Positions 45,262-57,028 of a DNA stretch of 64,000 nucleotides are shown piece after piece; position 1 is the stretch's first letter, and each line of letters starts with the position of its first letter. Made by a program: the position numbers and the translations under genes. The DNA comes from Lonicera japonica (lineage: Eukaryota > Streptophyta > Magnoliopsida > Dipsacales > Caprifoliaceae), in the NCBI GenBank assembly GCA_021464415.1, contig CM038466.1, forward strand, positions 48,855,356-48,919,355. The letters are read 5' to 3'. Under the pieces are notes generated by a model. That model was given only the letters and a program-made list of their open reading frames with translations, made no database searches and was not told the DNA's origin.

Positions 45262-46429
45262 AGACTTTTATTTTTCTCGACGTTGCACACTTTTTAAAAA
45301 ATGTATAAACGCCGAGTGGCTTTTGTGGATACCCCATTTTACGACTTTTGGAAGAAAACGATATTCGCTTTTCGACAAAATAGAATCAGACTTAAAAGAC
45401 ATCGAAAATCAAATATTGATCTTAGTAACACCAAAAAAGAGACGTATTTGGCACCAACTTAAGTTCTTGGCTCAGAATCCAAGAGAAACGAGTCAAGAAA
45501 TCACAATGCCGATTGGGAGTACAATAGACCAATCGGTCTTCATCAAAAGCCGATCAGTCTTCCACCTAAACCAATCTGTCGATCACAAAGAATGATCGGT
45601 CTTTGATGCCCACAAGTCGGTCCTTGGTGCCCATAACTCAGTTGTCAAGCCTTATGGATCAGTACTTGACAGGAGCAGCTTATTCTCTTATTATATTAGC
45701 CAGGAGGAGGCCAGTGGAGTAAGAGGAAAAAGGCTTGAGAGAGGAGAGGCTGGAGGACCAGACTGAAGATAGAAGAAGATCTGCTAGAGCTGAGGAAATA
45801 CAAATGAAAGAGCAAAGGCTTGAAATTACCTAGAAGATATATACAAACCCCTATATTTAAAGACAGGAACACATTGTAACATCGTAGATATACGAGTAAA
45901 GACTCCATATTAGTTTTTATAGTGATGTATTCAAAATTCTTAGACTAGTTAAAATTTTTAATATTATTTCAATATCAATCAAAACAAAAACTTGTCTTCG
46001 CAACAAAGGTATTCTGTTAACCTCCTTAAATTGGTTTTAATCTGTTGATTGCCTCCCACATATATATATACATATAATCTATGAATGTTGTATATGTTTT
46101 TGATTACATTTCTTTATTCTTTTGTATTAAGTACATTATAAACTAGGATATAATTATAAATACATTGACATATCCTTAATTTGGTTTAAATTCACTTTCG
46201 CATGCTTCTCGGGCATAAAAACATGAAAATCAGGCAATAGTCATGGAATGCCGATCGAGATGCATGCAAGGCCGATCGGTCTTCCGTGTAACTCAATTGG
46301 CATTATGTGATTTCAACCCTAGTTTGCCTCGTAAATCATTCCATTACCCTAGCATATTAATAATACTGATGCATATGTACCTTTAGGCCTTAAAACAGTT
46401 GTAAAAGAGCGTAAAACGTAAAAATGAGC
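45262..46429. other. Continuation of the older LTR-like sequence, non-coding
   Basis: Holds repeated CGATCGGTCTTC-like motifs, a GA-rich part (about 45700-45810) and AT-rich DNA. No protein recognised. Confidence 0.45.
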
Positions 46430-46662
46430 ATGTTCATTTAGAAGCCGAAAGGGTGATGTGGGTGCCAAACACCTTCCCATGTCGTATAATAGTCCTCGAT
46501 CTCACTTTAATCACGCAGGTAGCATTGTATCCCAAAAGGGTACAAAACACACTTTTGTTCATTTTCCCAAAAAATGTACTGGCGACTTTGGTCATTAAAA
46601 ACAACGCGCCAAGTGCACGCGCCCCGCATTGGGGCGGGGGGGGTTCCATCGGGATTCTCACA
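46430..46662 (-). mobile_element. LTR-D: 5' part of a diverged LTR of the same family, on -
   Basis: On the minus strand it begins TGTGAGAATCCCGATGG at 46662 and has both family blocks in diverged form (TGGCGACTT at 46580, GGGTGCCAAACACCTTCCC at 46460, inverted). Its other end is not found; it may be the host LTR into which LTR-C and LTR-B inserted. Confidence 0.55.
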
Positions 46663-48060
46663 GTAGTTTTCAGAGAGAATGCACCGTGATGGCAGAGGAC
46701 AACCTTTTTGTAGATTTCATGGTTGCCTGGGAGGCCTACATTATTTAAGCCAAATTCATATTCGGCCTTATAGATTTTGTCCCTCAGGCCAAAAATCTTA
46801 TCGGCAAAGGCAGAGAGCCTCCTTATAGCCTTCATCCCTCGCTTGAATGAGGGTGTTTTCGTGCTCATTTTTGAGCTTTTCAAAGCGTTCCTCGACTTCT
46901 TCCTTGGCGAACCTCTCAGCATCTAGAGACCTTTGCAGATAGGCAAGCTGATCTTTATAAACTTGGAGCTCCATCATAGGAGTCCTTAGCATCAGAAGCC
47001 TCTTTAGTCTTCTTGTCAATCAAGGACTTCAAGTTCTTAACCTGTTTGCACAGCCAGTCAACCTGCTTGCCGATCTCTTTATTGTGGGTCCTTAGGTTTT
47101 TGAGCTCCATTACTTGCCGAGTATGAAGCTCGGCAAAGTGCTGGACAAACTGCCAAAAAGAACCAGAAATCAGAGTGAAAAAATAAATAAGAAAGAAGAG
47201 TAGGAGAATGGGAAGTAACTTACAGTAATCAGGCACTGGAAACTTAGGATTCCCAGTGTGGGAGTGTTTATTTGCTCTATGCTCTCGATGTCCCTGGGCA
47301 AAGTGATGCTTTTGGCTAAGAAAAATGCAAGATTGCCGTCGGTATGTATGGCCGAGGAATGAAAATGGGAACATATTAGTCCTCAACGGTCACCATCCTG
47401 TTCTCCATCAGTATGTATAGCCGAGGAATGAAAATAGGAACATATTGGTCTTTTCTTTGGGAGGAACCCCTAACTTCATGAATCACAATTGGGCCGGGGT
47501 GGGGGATCATGTTTCTCCTCCTGGTTGACCATCTTCTTAGCTGGTGGGGGATTTGCAGCTGTAGGACTTTAGCTGATAGGCTCCTTCACTATCTTCTCAA
47601 CCCTAATAGATGGGGGATCTTCAACAGGACGACCATTTTTTTGCTTCTTTTAGGGAGGTGTCGAGTTCCCTGAGGAACCAGCTAGCCATGTAGCCTTCTC
47701 TTTTTCTACTAGAGCCTGAGTTATTGTGCGCCTGGGAGGCATGAATTCATGTGCTTCATCCTTTTGTTGTTTATAAAGCTTAGCACCGATAGCCTTTCTG
47801 TACTATCTTTTTTTATGCATCATCTTTTGTGTGGGAAGCTGGAGAAAGCCTTTGTCAAAGAAAGCAGCAACCTCAGGATCTTCAGTTTGTTTTTCTTGAC
47901 CCTTATTTTCTGGGTCAGAAATCTCAACAGCCTCCCCATTCGCTTGGGGGTAAAGGGGACAACAACCGGTAGATCGACAACAGTTACTTAATCAACAAGT
48001 CTAATTGGCCTTACAGTTGGTCTCCCGGTAACCACAACAGCTCATGTCTTATTTTTTCCC

Positions 48061-48099
48061 TTCTTCTTCTTCTTCTTCTTCTTCTTCTTCTTCTTCTTC
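48061..48099. repeat. CTT trinucleotide microsatellite, about 13 units
   Basis: Uninterrupted TTC/CTT run. On the antisense ORF strand it would code for a Lys or Glu run. Confidence 0.95.
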
Positions 48100-48592
48100 C
48101 TATCACCTTCGAAATCACTAGAGTATTTTCCAGCAGCACACCAACAGGCCCTCAAGCTAGCCTCTTTCAAGACTCTATCGTTGAGAATGATGTACTTCTT
48201 AAATGACTTGTATTGAATCGGCCCGTCTAGTGAATCCCACTAACCCATTGAGTGGCAGGGGCCTTTTTTATGAAGGAAGTGCTGTTTGATGTATGGCAAG
48301 TGTGGGTGGCTCTTGGATGCCTCAGGGGGAGAATTGCCTATGCCTTTTTGATGTGAGATGGCATTTAATTGGTCGGCGTGGATGAAGGCGTCGCTGGGCT
48401 TGTCAAAAACTTTTTCGTTTGCAAAAGAAACAAAGTTTATTAGGCCAACAAAATGAAAACAATCTGAAAAGATAAAACTATGGCATAACTACTGTGAGCA
48501 CGAACTAGGAGTGCCGAATTGCCTGGGGACGGGCTTATTGATAGGGTCAAGCTCTATGTTCCCCTTTGTTGTTATTGTTGTTGTTGTTGTTG

Positions 48593-48596
<4 letters not shown>

Positions 48597-48675
<79 letters not shown>
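48597..48675. repeat. TTA trinucleotide microsatellite, about 26 units
   Basis: Uninterrupted TTA run. The Tyr-rich and Leu-rich frames over it are artefacts. Confidence 0.95.
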
Positions 48676-49089
48676 GTCATCATACATATACTTGTGAGAA
48701 TCTAGCAAGTCTTAAAGGAAAGAGGGGGACTGGATTCTGGCCTAAAGATTCCATTTTTTGTCTTTCTTACTCACCCCCAAACTATAACACTACCTAAGGT
48801 CATGAAAATCTAAACTAAGTCCAAAACACCTATTCAATTCAACTACCCCTAAAATTATTTTGATTGTGTTTGGGGATAATTGACCGACATGGAGTCTTTT
48901 AGGTAAAAAGTATGTTAGCAAGGGATCGAAAGGGATCCTCAAACTCGCCAGCATGAAGAATGATGTAAAAATGGGGTAAGTCCCAGAATTAATGATGATT
49001 TCCTCAAAGGGGTCCTCATCATCTCTACACTCCATCCAAGTGACCTATTCAGAAAGGATGTATTTATGATGGAACTCCTGAGCCCTCAT

Positions 49090-49677
49090 GTTTGACCAAA
49101 TAGCGTATTTATCTATTATTGATTTTTTTGGGAGTTAGGGTTTTGGTAGAAACAAAAAAACGAAAGAAGAATAGAATAAGCCAAATGAGAGAGGACTTAC
49201 AGACAAAGGATTTTCTGCTGAGGAGGGGAATGAATGTTAGAACGAACCGCTGGGGACAAAGGAAGAAGACTCGAACTTTTCTTCGTAGAAAGGGGCCTAA
49301 AGAAGAATATTTAGTAAAGTAGAAATAAGAAAGTGGAGAAGGTAAAAAACATAAAAGAAAGGATGATTATATAGGGAGAAAAAGGGAAGAATGGCCCCTT
49401 AATTCCCATCAAACGGCACAATTTCCCTTGGAAATCGTCACGACATGATGGGTAATTAATGCCCAAAAAGTAGCCGTCTTTTCAAAGTTTGCAATGTTCA
49501 CCGATTGCTATTCTACACATGTACGTATCCTAGCCACAAATACTAAGACTTCCCTTGGAAGATGTATATTCAACACTTAGAAGAATTTCCTTTTCATTGA
49601 CATAGATTAGTTCTTGCAAAGGATCTAAGCATATGAACCCAACTCAGTAGCTGAGCTCATATGCTTAGGGGGCAATT
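49090..49677 (+). other. Non-coding leader of the antisense ORF / 3' spacer of Tat-like element 2
   Basis: Corresponds in position to 24020-24422 of element 1. Ends in AGGGGGCAAT, the polypurine-like tract. Confidence 0.5.
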
Positions 49678-50395
49678 AAGGGAGCATAAATATCTGTTAG
49701 GCATTTGGGCCAAAATTGTTGGGCCTACTACCAAATTGGCTTAGTTTCTTACTCCCACAGGAGTCTAAATCCAACAGGCCGAGGGAGGTCTTTAGATTAC
49801 GTTGCCGATGAACGTACTGTATTGCCGAGTAAAGCATATCAAGGTCGACATGGTCATATTTCGTCCAACGCCTCCTATATGATTTCATTATACACCAGTG
49901 TGATTGTGTGGATGCCGATATGGTCATCCTCGCTATAGAACCAGAGCACTTATAACAATCATAATGGACATATGATTATGCCGACATGGTCATCGTGACC
50001 AATGAAGGTGAAGATAGTTGTAAAGTGAAAAGCTTAGTTAGTTGTGGATAAGGATTGTGCCACCTGTAAAGTGTTATAATGAAGTCCAAGTTTAGCCCTT
50101 AATAGTCTTTTTACTATTGACCCTAATGAAGCATTGTAACGCTAATTCTGTACATATAAACATAAAGTGAAAGCTCATAAAAGGGTTTGTTCCATAATTT
50201 GAGACAGTATGTTATAGAGAGAGAAAGGGATGGTAGCTTGTATCTTTACTCATTTTTATCATTGCTAAATTAATACAAAGCATACACACAACAGGATGAC
50301 GTACTGTCAGTAGGATATAAAAATCCCTTGGGGAACCTAACTATAAACAAAAAATTTGCTGTCTATTGTCTTATCTTGTTCATTCTTACACTGAT
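49678..50395 (+). repeat. 3' LTR of Tat-like element 2
   Basis: Starts after GGGGGCAATT with AAGGGAGCATAAAT and aligns with 24423-24931 plus 26987 onward (for example TTAGTTGTGGATAAGG, ACTATTGACCCTAATGA, AGAGAGAGAAAGGG, AATACAAAGCATACACACAA). The right end, near CTGATTTTGCA at 50395, is estimated. The rest of the element to the left of its antisense ORF is missing. Confidence 0.6.
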
Positions 50396-50666
50396 TTTGC
50401 AAGAACATCACATTGAGAGTTAATCCAAATTTCTGGTCACTCACAATTTGTAAGATGCCTTGTCTCCCACCGGTTGCAAAACTAGTTATTATATAAAGTC
50501 AGAAGGGATTTCAATCGAAACTGTGTCAAACTTTAAATTTCCTATTTTGTCCCTGCAATTTTTTTTCAAAACAAAATATGCTTGCTCTAAGAATTGAACT
50601 TCTAACTCAAGCGACAAAAACTTATACTTACTACTTAAACCATTACATTACTTATCATTTTTTTTT
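50396..50666. other. Non-coding flank
   Basis: AT-rich, nothing recognised; ends in a 9-T run directly before the MITE. Confidence 0.5.
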
Positions 50667-51164
50667 AGTAAACTGCCCAAATGGCCATTAAACTTTCTAT
50701 CCAGTACCGTTTTGGCCATCAAACTTTAAAACGAACTACTTTGGCCATCCAACTTTGGAGTAAGTTCTACTTTGGCCATCAAACTTCAATTTGACTCTTA
50801 AATTGAATGGAATGAAACCATGAGGAAGACACATTACTTCATTTAAGCGTATTTTGATCATTTTGGTTGTAAAATAGCCCAAGTTGTGCTATTTGTTAAA
50901 AATATTCATTTGTTTTATACACTATATGTGTTTCATTTTGACGAAAATTATAAAAGAGAAATGTTGTTTTGTTGCAATATGACCAAAATGGCCTTGCAGA
51001 AAGTCATGTGCAATGCAAATGTATCAAATTTAACAGTCAAATTGGATGGAATGGTCAAAGTGATACTCACTCCAATGTTAGATGAGCAAAGTTGTTCGTT
51101 TTAAAGTTTGATGACCAAAATGATACTAGATTAAAAATTTAGTGGCCATTTGAGTTGTTTACTC
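50667..51164. mobile_element. MULE-type MITE (498 bp) with termini related to MULE-2
   Basis: Left AGTAAACTGCCCAAATGGCC and right, inverted, GAGTAAACAACTCAAATGG. The inverted repeats extend through CATCAAACTTTAAAACGAAC. The start AGTAAAC.GCCC and the CCA.TTTGGTCA-like phrases match the MULE-2 termini. T-runs of nine and ten on each side fit a 9-bp duplication but are low complexity. No coding region. Confidence 0.8.
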
Positions 51165-51430
51165 TTTTTTTTTTCTTACTTCAACTTAATTATATTCGAC
51201 TAACACATATGGGGTTTGCAACTTAACCTAAAAAGATGGAATCTTTGAAAGAATATGTCCCTGCTGTTTTTGTTTAGAGGGAAATATAATATCTATTTTT
51301 TTTTTGTTTGACTTTTGCTCATGTGTCTATTTGCCACGTCATACAGTATACTTAACGGTTAAAATAAGATAGGTGAATGTAGCAGTGGTACTACTAAAAA
51401 ATAAAATAAGTATTTTGGATATAAAGTTTC

Positions 51431-53232
51431 ATCTATATTATAAAACATCAAGTTCGATTAAATTTATTTTCAAAGAGTATAAAAATTTAATGATTAAAAA
51501 TATACATATTATGGTGTGTATTAACTCTATATCCTTAGATAAGTTTTATACACACATCAAGATGTCACATCAAAGTTAAAACACTCACATCAATAATATA
51601 CACACAATAAATTCTTACACACTAATAATTTTTTCTATATTAAAAATGCCATAATTTAAAATAAAAAAATTTAAATTTAATAACAATTTAATATTTAAAA
51701 TCTACTAATCAAGATCAATTAAACAAGATCCATCATGACTAGAATTATGTTAAAAAAAATAAAAAATTATCTATATTATAAAACATCAAGTTTGACTAAA
51801 TTTATTTTCAAAAAGTATAAAAATCTAATGGTTAAAAATATACATGTTATGGTGTGCATTAACTCTACACCCTTGGATAAGTTTTATACACACATCAAGA
51901 TGTCACATCAAAGTTAAAACACTCACATCAATAATATTAACACAATAAATTCTCACACACCAATAATTTTTTCTATATTAAAAATGCCATAACTTAAAAT
52001 AATTTTTTTTTAATTTAATAAAAATTTAATATTTAAAATCTACTAATCAAGATCAATTAAACAAGATCCATCATGACTATAGAATTATGTTAAAAATAAA
52101 ATAAAATTATTGAGTAACATTTAACACCAATAATATATACAAAGTAAACTCTCACATACTAATACTTTTTTTCATAACTGAAAATAAAAAATTCAAAATT
52201 TAATATTTAATATTTAATATTTAAACTCTACTAATCAAGAAATTTAATATTTAAATATACTAATCAAGACCAGTTAAATAAGATTCATCTTAAATTAAAA
52301 TTTTGAATATTTAATATTTAAAATATTTTTTTTCATAACTGAAAATAAAAAATTTAATATTTAATATTTAATATTTAAACTCTACTAATAAAAAAATTTA
52401 ATAAAAATTTAATATTTAAATATACTAATCAAGACCAGTTAAACAAGATTCATCTTAAATTAAAATTTTGAATATTTAATATTTAAAATATACTAATAAA
52501 AAAATTTAATAAAAAAAATAATATTTAAATCTACTAATCAAGATCAATTAAATAAGATCTATCATGACTAAAAAATTATGAATTTAATATTTAAATCTAC
52601 TAATCAAGATTAAATAAATAAGATCCATCATGAATATAAAATTGCCTAAAAAAAATAAGAAAAATTATTGAGTAACATTTAACACCAATAATATACACAC
52701 AATAAACTCACACACCGATCATTTTTTCTACATTAAAAATGTCATAACTTAAAATAAAAAATTCAAAATTTAATATTTAAAATGTACTAATCAAGATCAA
52801 TTAAACGAGATCCATCGTGACTATAGAATTATGTAAAAAAATTAATAAAAATTATTGAGTAACATTTAAGGACGTACTTTATGTGTTCTTACATTATTGA
52901 TCATCTTAGTATGTCATTTTTAGGAGTATTCACAATATATTAGTCAAAATTTTGAACTATTTTCAAATCATACTAACAAACGTGATTGAATTATTTTCAC
53001 ATATAACATTAAGTTTAGTTTGTTAAAAATTTATTTTGCCAAGATCAAAATATATGATTAAAAGATTCTTTAAAAATTAAAAACAAGTCATTCCAATCTG
53101 GTTTACTTTTAGTTTTTGTGATATGAAGATATATTGAACCTAAATTTGTCGATTTAGATTCATCACACGTTACTCCTTTTTATCTTATTATCAGTTCTTA
53201 TTTAATATACTGTGCCGGATGGCACGGGTATA
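51431..53232 (+). mobile_element. Helitron-like AT-rich block with tandem internal repeats
   Basis: ATCTATATTATAAAACATCA at 51431 recurs at 51769, so the first about 338 bp are tandemly duplicated, with further degenerate copies to about 52870 (repeated CTACTAATCAAGATCAATTA and CAAGATCCATCATGACTA). At 53212-53225 GTGCCGGATGGCAC forms a perfect 5-bp stem just before CGGGTATACC, as at many plant Helitron 3' ends. A clear CTRR end is not present. No helicase coding region. Confidence 0.45.
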
Positions 53233-53996
53233 CCTTATTTTATATATATATCGAACTTAGAATTAAATAAAATGGAGAGTTGAAGTGAATTGAGTTACGC
53301 TAATTTTATTTTAACTTACGCCATAATTTTTTTTTATTAAATTAGACTGGAGTCTACTTTGTCTGTCCGCATATCCACTCTTATCATGACATTCATTTGT
53401 CTAGCTTTTCAAAATTGTCTTATAATATAATTAAAAGTAAGCATTATATACACACCCAATTAATATTTTTAAATATATTTCCTTTGAAATTCAATTTACT
53501 AATTGAATATATTTCCTTAATTTTCTGATCCTCCCAGTTTCCCCACACTTACTAAGTAGAAAAACGGTAAATAAACAGTTCAATTACACCATTGAAAATG
53601 TTCAAGAATAAATTACTTGAAGTTTTATTAATACAATTAGGACTAGGGTTCAAAAAGGACTTGTTCTCTTTAGTTAATGAATTTTGGTTAAGTTGATTTA
53701 CTCATTACGTGATATTTTCATTAAATTTTATTAAAAAAATTTAATCATTTAATCCATTTATTCTTTAACTAAAAAGCGGAAACCTTTTTTAGAATCTAAC
53801 TAAATACAATTATTCTTGTCAACAAATAAATCCATTAGTATTTTGTAATGCCACAAATTCCGAAAAAATGAAGCAGCTTAAAGTGGTATTAAAAGTTGAG
53901 AATTAAGTTATCTGACCAAGATTTCCATCTTAATTGTCAAAGGATCAAAGGGAGAGCATTTAATTATCAGACGTCTTTTGAGATTTAGGAAGCATT
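53233..53996. other. Non-coding AT-rich stretch
   Basis: No ORF, repeat or element border that I can support. Confidence 0.5.
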
Positions 53997-54325
53997 TGTT
54001 TTTGCCTCGGAAAGTTTAATAAGAGAGTTTTAAGTATTCAGAGGTGTAATAAACTGCTTATTTTTTAAAATTATTAAGAGGTTAATGGTTTTTAAGCATT
54101 CAGTATTGAGAAATATCAGCCTTGCTAAATGGTTAATGCTGAATTTAAACTATTGTTTTATACAAACACTTAATAACAATTAATATTTAGTCTCATTTAG
54201 AATAAAAAAAACACATTTTTAGAGTTTGAATTCAGCATTCAAACAAACAACATTTTCAGAATTTAGATTCAATATTTAGTAATAATCATTTAGACATCAA
54301 AGACTAAAAAAAACAAACGTATCCT
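53997..54325. mobile_element. Probable hAT-type MITE
   Basis: AGGAAGCATTTGTTTTTGCC at the left and, inverted from the right, AAGGATACGTTTGTTTTTTT resemble the G(C/T)GTTTGTTT termini of plant hAT MITEs. A second copy of the right end (AAAAAAACAAACGCACCCTT) follows at 54365-54384. The target duplication is not clear. Confidence 0.5.
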
Positions 54326-54677
54326 TAATTTGATCGCTATGAATTATGTGTGTCAAAGATTAAAAAAACAAACGCACCCTTAATTAAATCGGTATGAATT
54401 CTGTGCTCAAACGAAAGTGAAGTTCCGCTACTGGGCCAGAATGATCAGATTTTATATCAACATTGAAATTATGATCGCCACATATCCTCACACTGGAAAG
54501 CCCTCTTGGTAGTTTTGCAACTAGAATAAAAATAAATATCCTTAAATTTTAATTTTAATATAATTTTTTTTTATAAGTCTATCCCACAGAATAAACTGAA
54601 TAGATAAGAAGATCGAGATAACATGATTAGTAGGTATTGTACGTGTCAAATGATAAGACGATAAAGTAAAAGAAAAT

Positions 54678-55177
54678 TGTTGTAGATTATTTGTCTATAC
54701 CCGGATTCAATTAGGATTTCTATGTGTGTAACATAAAAGCAAACAAACCACAACGCAAATGGAGATGATTACTCTAATAAGGTTCTGTAATAGTTTTTTG
54801 GATGATCTAGGGTTGAAGATGTATGAGCCTTATATAGTAGGCTATACAAGATTTTAACAGGGATAGGAATTCTAGTATAATAGTATTAGTACAAGTCTAA
54901 TAGCTAGTGATATATAAGGAAAATAATTTCATATGCTTTATCTTGTATAGTTGCTTAGTGAAGTAGGAAACTTCTTTAGTTATCTTCTAAATGCATTGAA
55001 CCTAGTCATAGTTTTGTCTTGAGAGTGGGCCCACAGTTTGGACTTTATTATTGTGTAGTGACTTTGGGCCCGATTAAGTTATGTGTAGATTTGTTGGCTT
55101 CAGTGAACTAGTCTTTGATATAGTTCATGTGTTTGGTGTATCAAAAGATGGAGATGCGATCATTTAATTATCTAACA
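54678..55177 (-). mobile_element. Possible solo LTR or TRIM-like repeat (500 bp)
   Basis: TGTTGTAGATTATTTGTC to AATTATCTAACA gives TG...CA ends, and a partial inverse relation (TGTTAGATAA on -). No duplicate flanks, so tentative. Confidence 0.3.
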
Positions 55178-56530
55178 TGAATAAAATTAAATAATCATAT
55201 CCGACGTTTGGAACGCACTCATATAGTTTAAGTTTGTGTCTTCACTTCCTAGTAGTCAGTAGCTAACATTTGCAGTTTGGGGGGAGCGGGCATCCCCAGA
55301 AATTTTTGAAAAATTTAACATATATGATACTAGTTTAATTGCATATATGCAACGTATTTTCTACTCGTACATACATATCTTGATGAGAAAAGTTAGATTG
55401 TTTCGCGAACAACTAAAGATGTAAATTATTTTTTTGTTTACGGACATTAGATCTTTTGTGAATTATTTTTTCATTATTTCAGTTTAGAAATATAGTATTT
55501 TTGTGTATGCATTATATATTCTCAATAAGCAACTCTTCTTAAGTAATTGAGGATAAATAATTTTTTGTTATGATATTTAGTTTTTAAAATAGGATAAACT
55601 ATATTCACAAAATTTAGTCGAGCCATTTATTTTTGTTAAAAACTTAGTATCATAGTGGAGAAAGTCTAGCATTACTAGTTTAAAGAATTTGTTATTAGTT
55701 TTTGGACCAATTCTTTGTTTTATGAATGCTTCAATGCAGCGTCATCATAGTAAAAGCATTTTTTTTTTGGTTTATAACAAGCAGTTTTCGTGCACCTCAA
55801 CTAATCCTCTTTCACAGCTTAGATCACACCCGTTATTGACCAAAACTCAAATAGAGCAACGTGATCTAAGTAACCCCCAACTCCCTAATCCAAAATTAAA
55901 TTGCACAACTGATTTTTAGGTGGTCTCAAATTAAAAGTGCATTCAATATATTTAAAGCATAATTGATGTACCAAATTTAGGATAGTAAATAAATTTCATT
56001 GGATTGATTATATAAAATTAAAATAGCAAGAAAAAAAATAGCTCAAACACTACCCATGAATGGATCACTTATACAATGTAGGATAAACAATGAAAAAAAA
56101 AAGAACAATTATCCCAATTCATCACGTTGTAACTCTTAAGGCAAAAAAAAAAAGATGAATATAATATTTCATGCTCATTTCCCTGATAATTGAGAAGATA
56201 TTCAGTACTCTTAAAGTATAACAAAGTCGTATTAATTATAGTCCAATAATAATGCTAAGTATGATTGACCAAAAGAACAAATAAAGAATGAGTGTGTTCT
56301 AATTTAGCGTTCACCTATTGGATCTGTACCTGTATTATGGTGAGATGGTAGTTCAGGATTAAAATGTACCTACCTAAATTCAAAAACAGCAATACAAATA
56401 ATAGCAGAAGAATGAAAAAGATCTTAACATAATCAGTATGGCGACCTCTTTTTTCTCAATCCAAAGCCAATTGTACTCAGATAAAAAGAGAGAATTTTAT
56501 GTGATTGCAATATGAGAAACAATTGGCAAG
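55178..56530. other. Non-coding AT-rich stretch
   Basis: No ORF with family resemblance; the 76-residue frame at 55689-55919 has no recognisable domain. Confidence 0.5.
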
Positions 56531-57001
56531 CTACAGAGTAGACGAAACCAAGTTGTCAAGATTTGAGGAAGCACTGGAACAAGAGCTGCAAGTCTCATCC
56601 TCTACTAGATATTCGACAATGTGATCTTGCTCAATATAATAAACTGACCAAATGTGCTTCTCTAATGAGAGTTTCACCTTGATGATTTTAGTCTCAGAAT
56701 AATCAGTCTCCGTACCAACAAAAGTGGCGTTTCTTAGAGAAAAATCCATCTTCTTCAAACTCTTAACGCAAAAGGTCAGGAGTTCCTTAGACCCAAATCG
56801 AGCTTTCATCTGTAATTTAGGTGGATGGAAATAGTAATCACACTGTGAGCAATGCTGGATGATCACTTGCTTTGGCGGTAGACTTCGTTTCAAGTCAATA
56901 ACTTCAGCTTTCAAACACGCACTGCAAATGTCACTTTTGTTCTCCGGCAAAGAAATGCCACATTTGCAGCATCGACAAGTGTCACCTGTCTCCATAGTCA
57001 T
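56531..57001 (-). pseudogene. NMD3-like 60S export adaptor, N-terminal third only
   Basis: NMD3 is the adaptor that carries the 60S ribosomal subunit through the nuclear pore. This frame keeps its N-terminal zinc-binding part: CRCCKCGISL, CSACLKAEV, KQVIIQHCSQCDYYFHPPKL, then KARFGSKELLTFCVKSLKKM and HIVEYLVEDETCSSC. It stops after about 156 residues from the ATG at 57001 (165 from 57028), while full plant NMD3 is about 500; after the stop only a weak trace of the family continues. No neighbouring NMD3 exon is visible. It is probably a truncated duplicate; a short expressed protein cannot be excluded because the frame is clean. Confidence 0.75.
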
Positions 57002-57028
57002 CACTAGTGGTCCAACAAATAAATACAT

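Larger units (their letters stand above)
46680..49089 (-). pseudogene. Antisense ORF of Tat-like element 2, broken
   Basis: Starting near ATG 49089 and after a stop, the frame 49035-48790 reads DPFEEIIINSGTYPIFTSFF and LSPNTIKIILGVVELNRCFG, matching the antisense ORF of element 1. Further pieces are 47386-46955 and 47019-46798, the last rich in coiled-coil residues (LQRSLDAERFAKEEVEERFE). Stops, frameshifts and two microsatellites interrupt it. The protein's function is unknown. Confidence 0.65.

Noticed and set aside
45050..45595. 181-residue frame on +
   Set aside because: It crosses the edge of solo LTR-C and its target duplication, so it cannot be one ancestral gene.
48511..48797. Long Tyr-rich and Leu-rich frames
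   Set aside because: They are translations of a TTA microsatellite.
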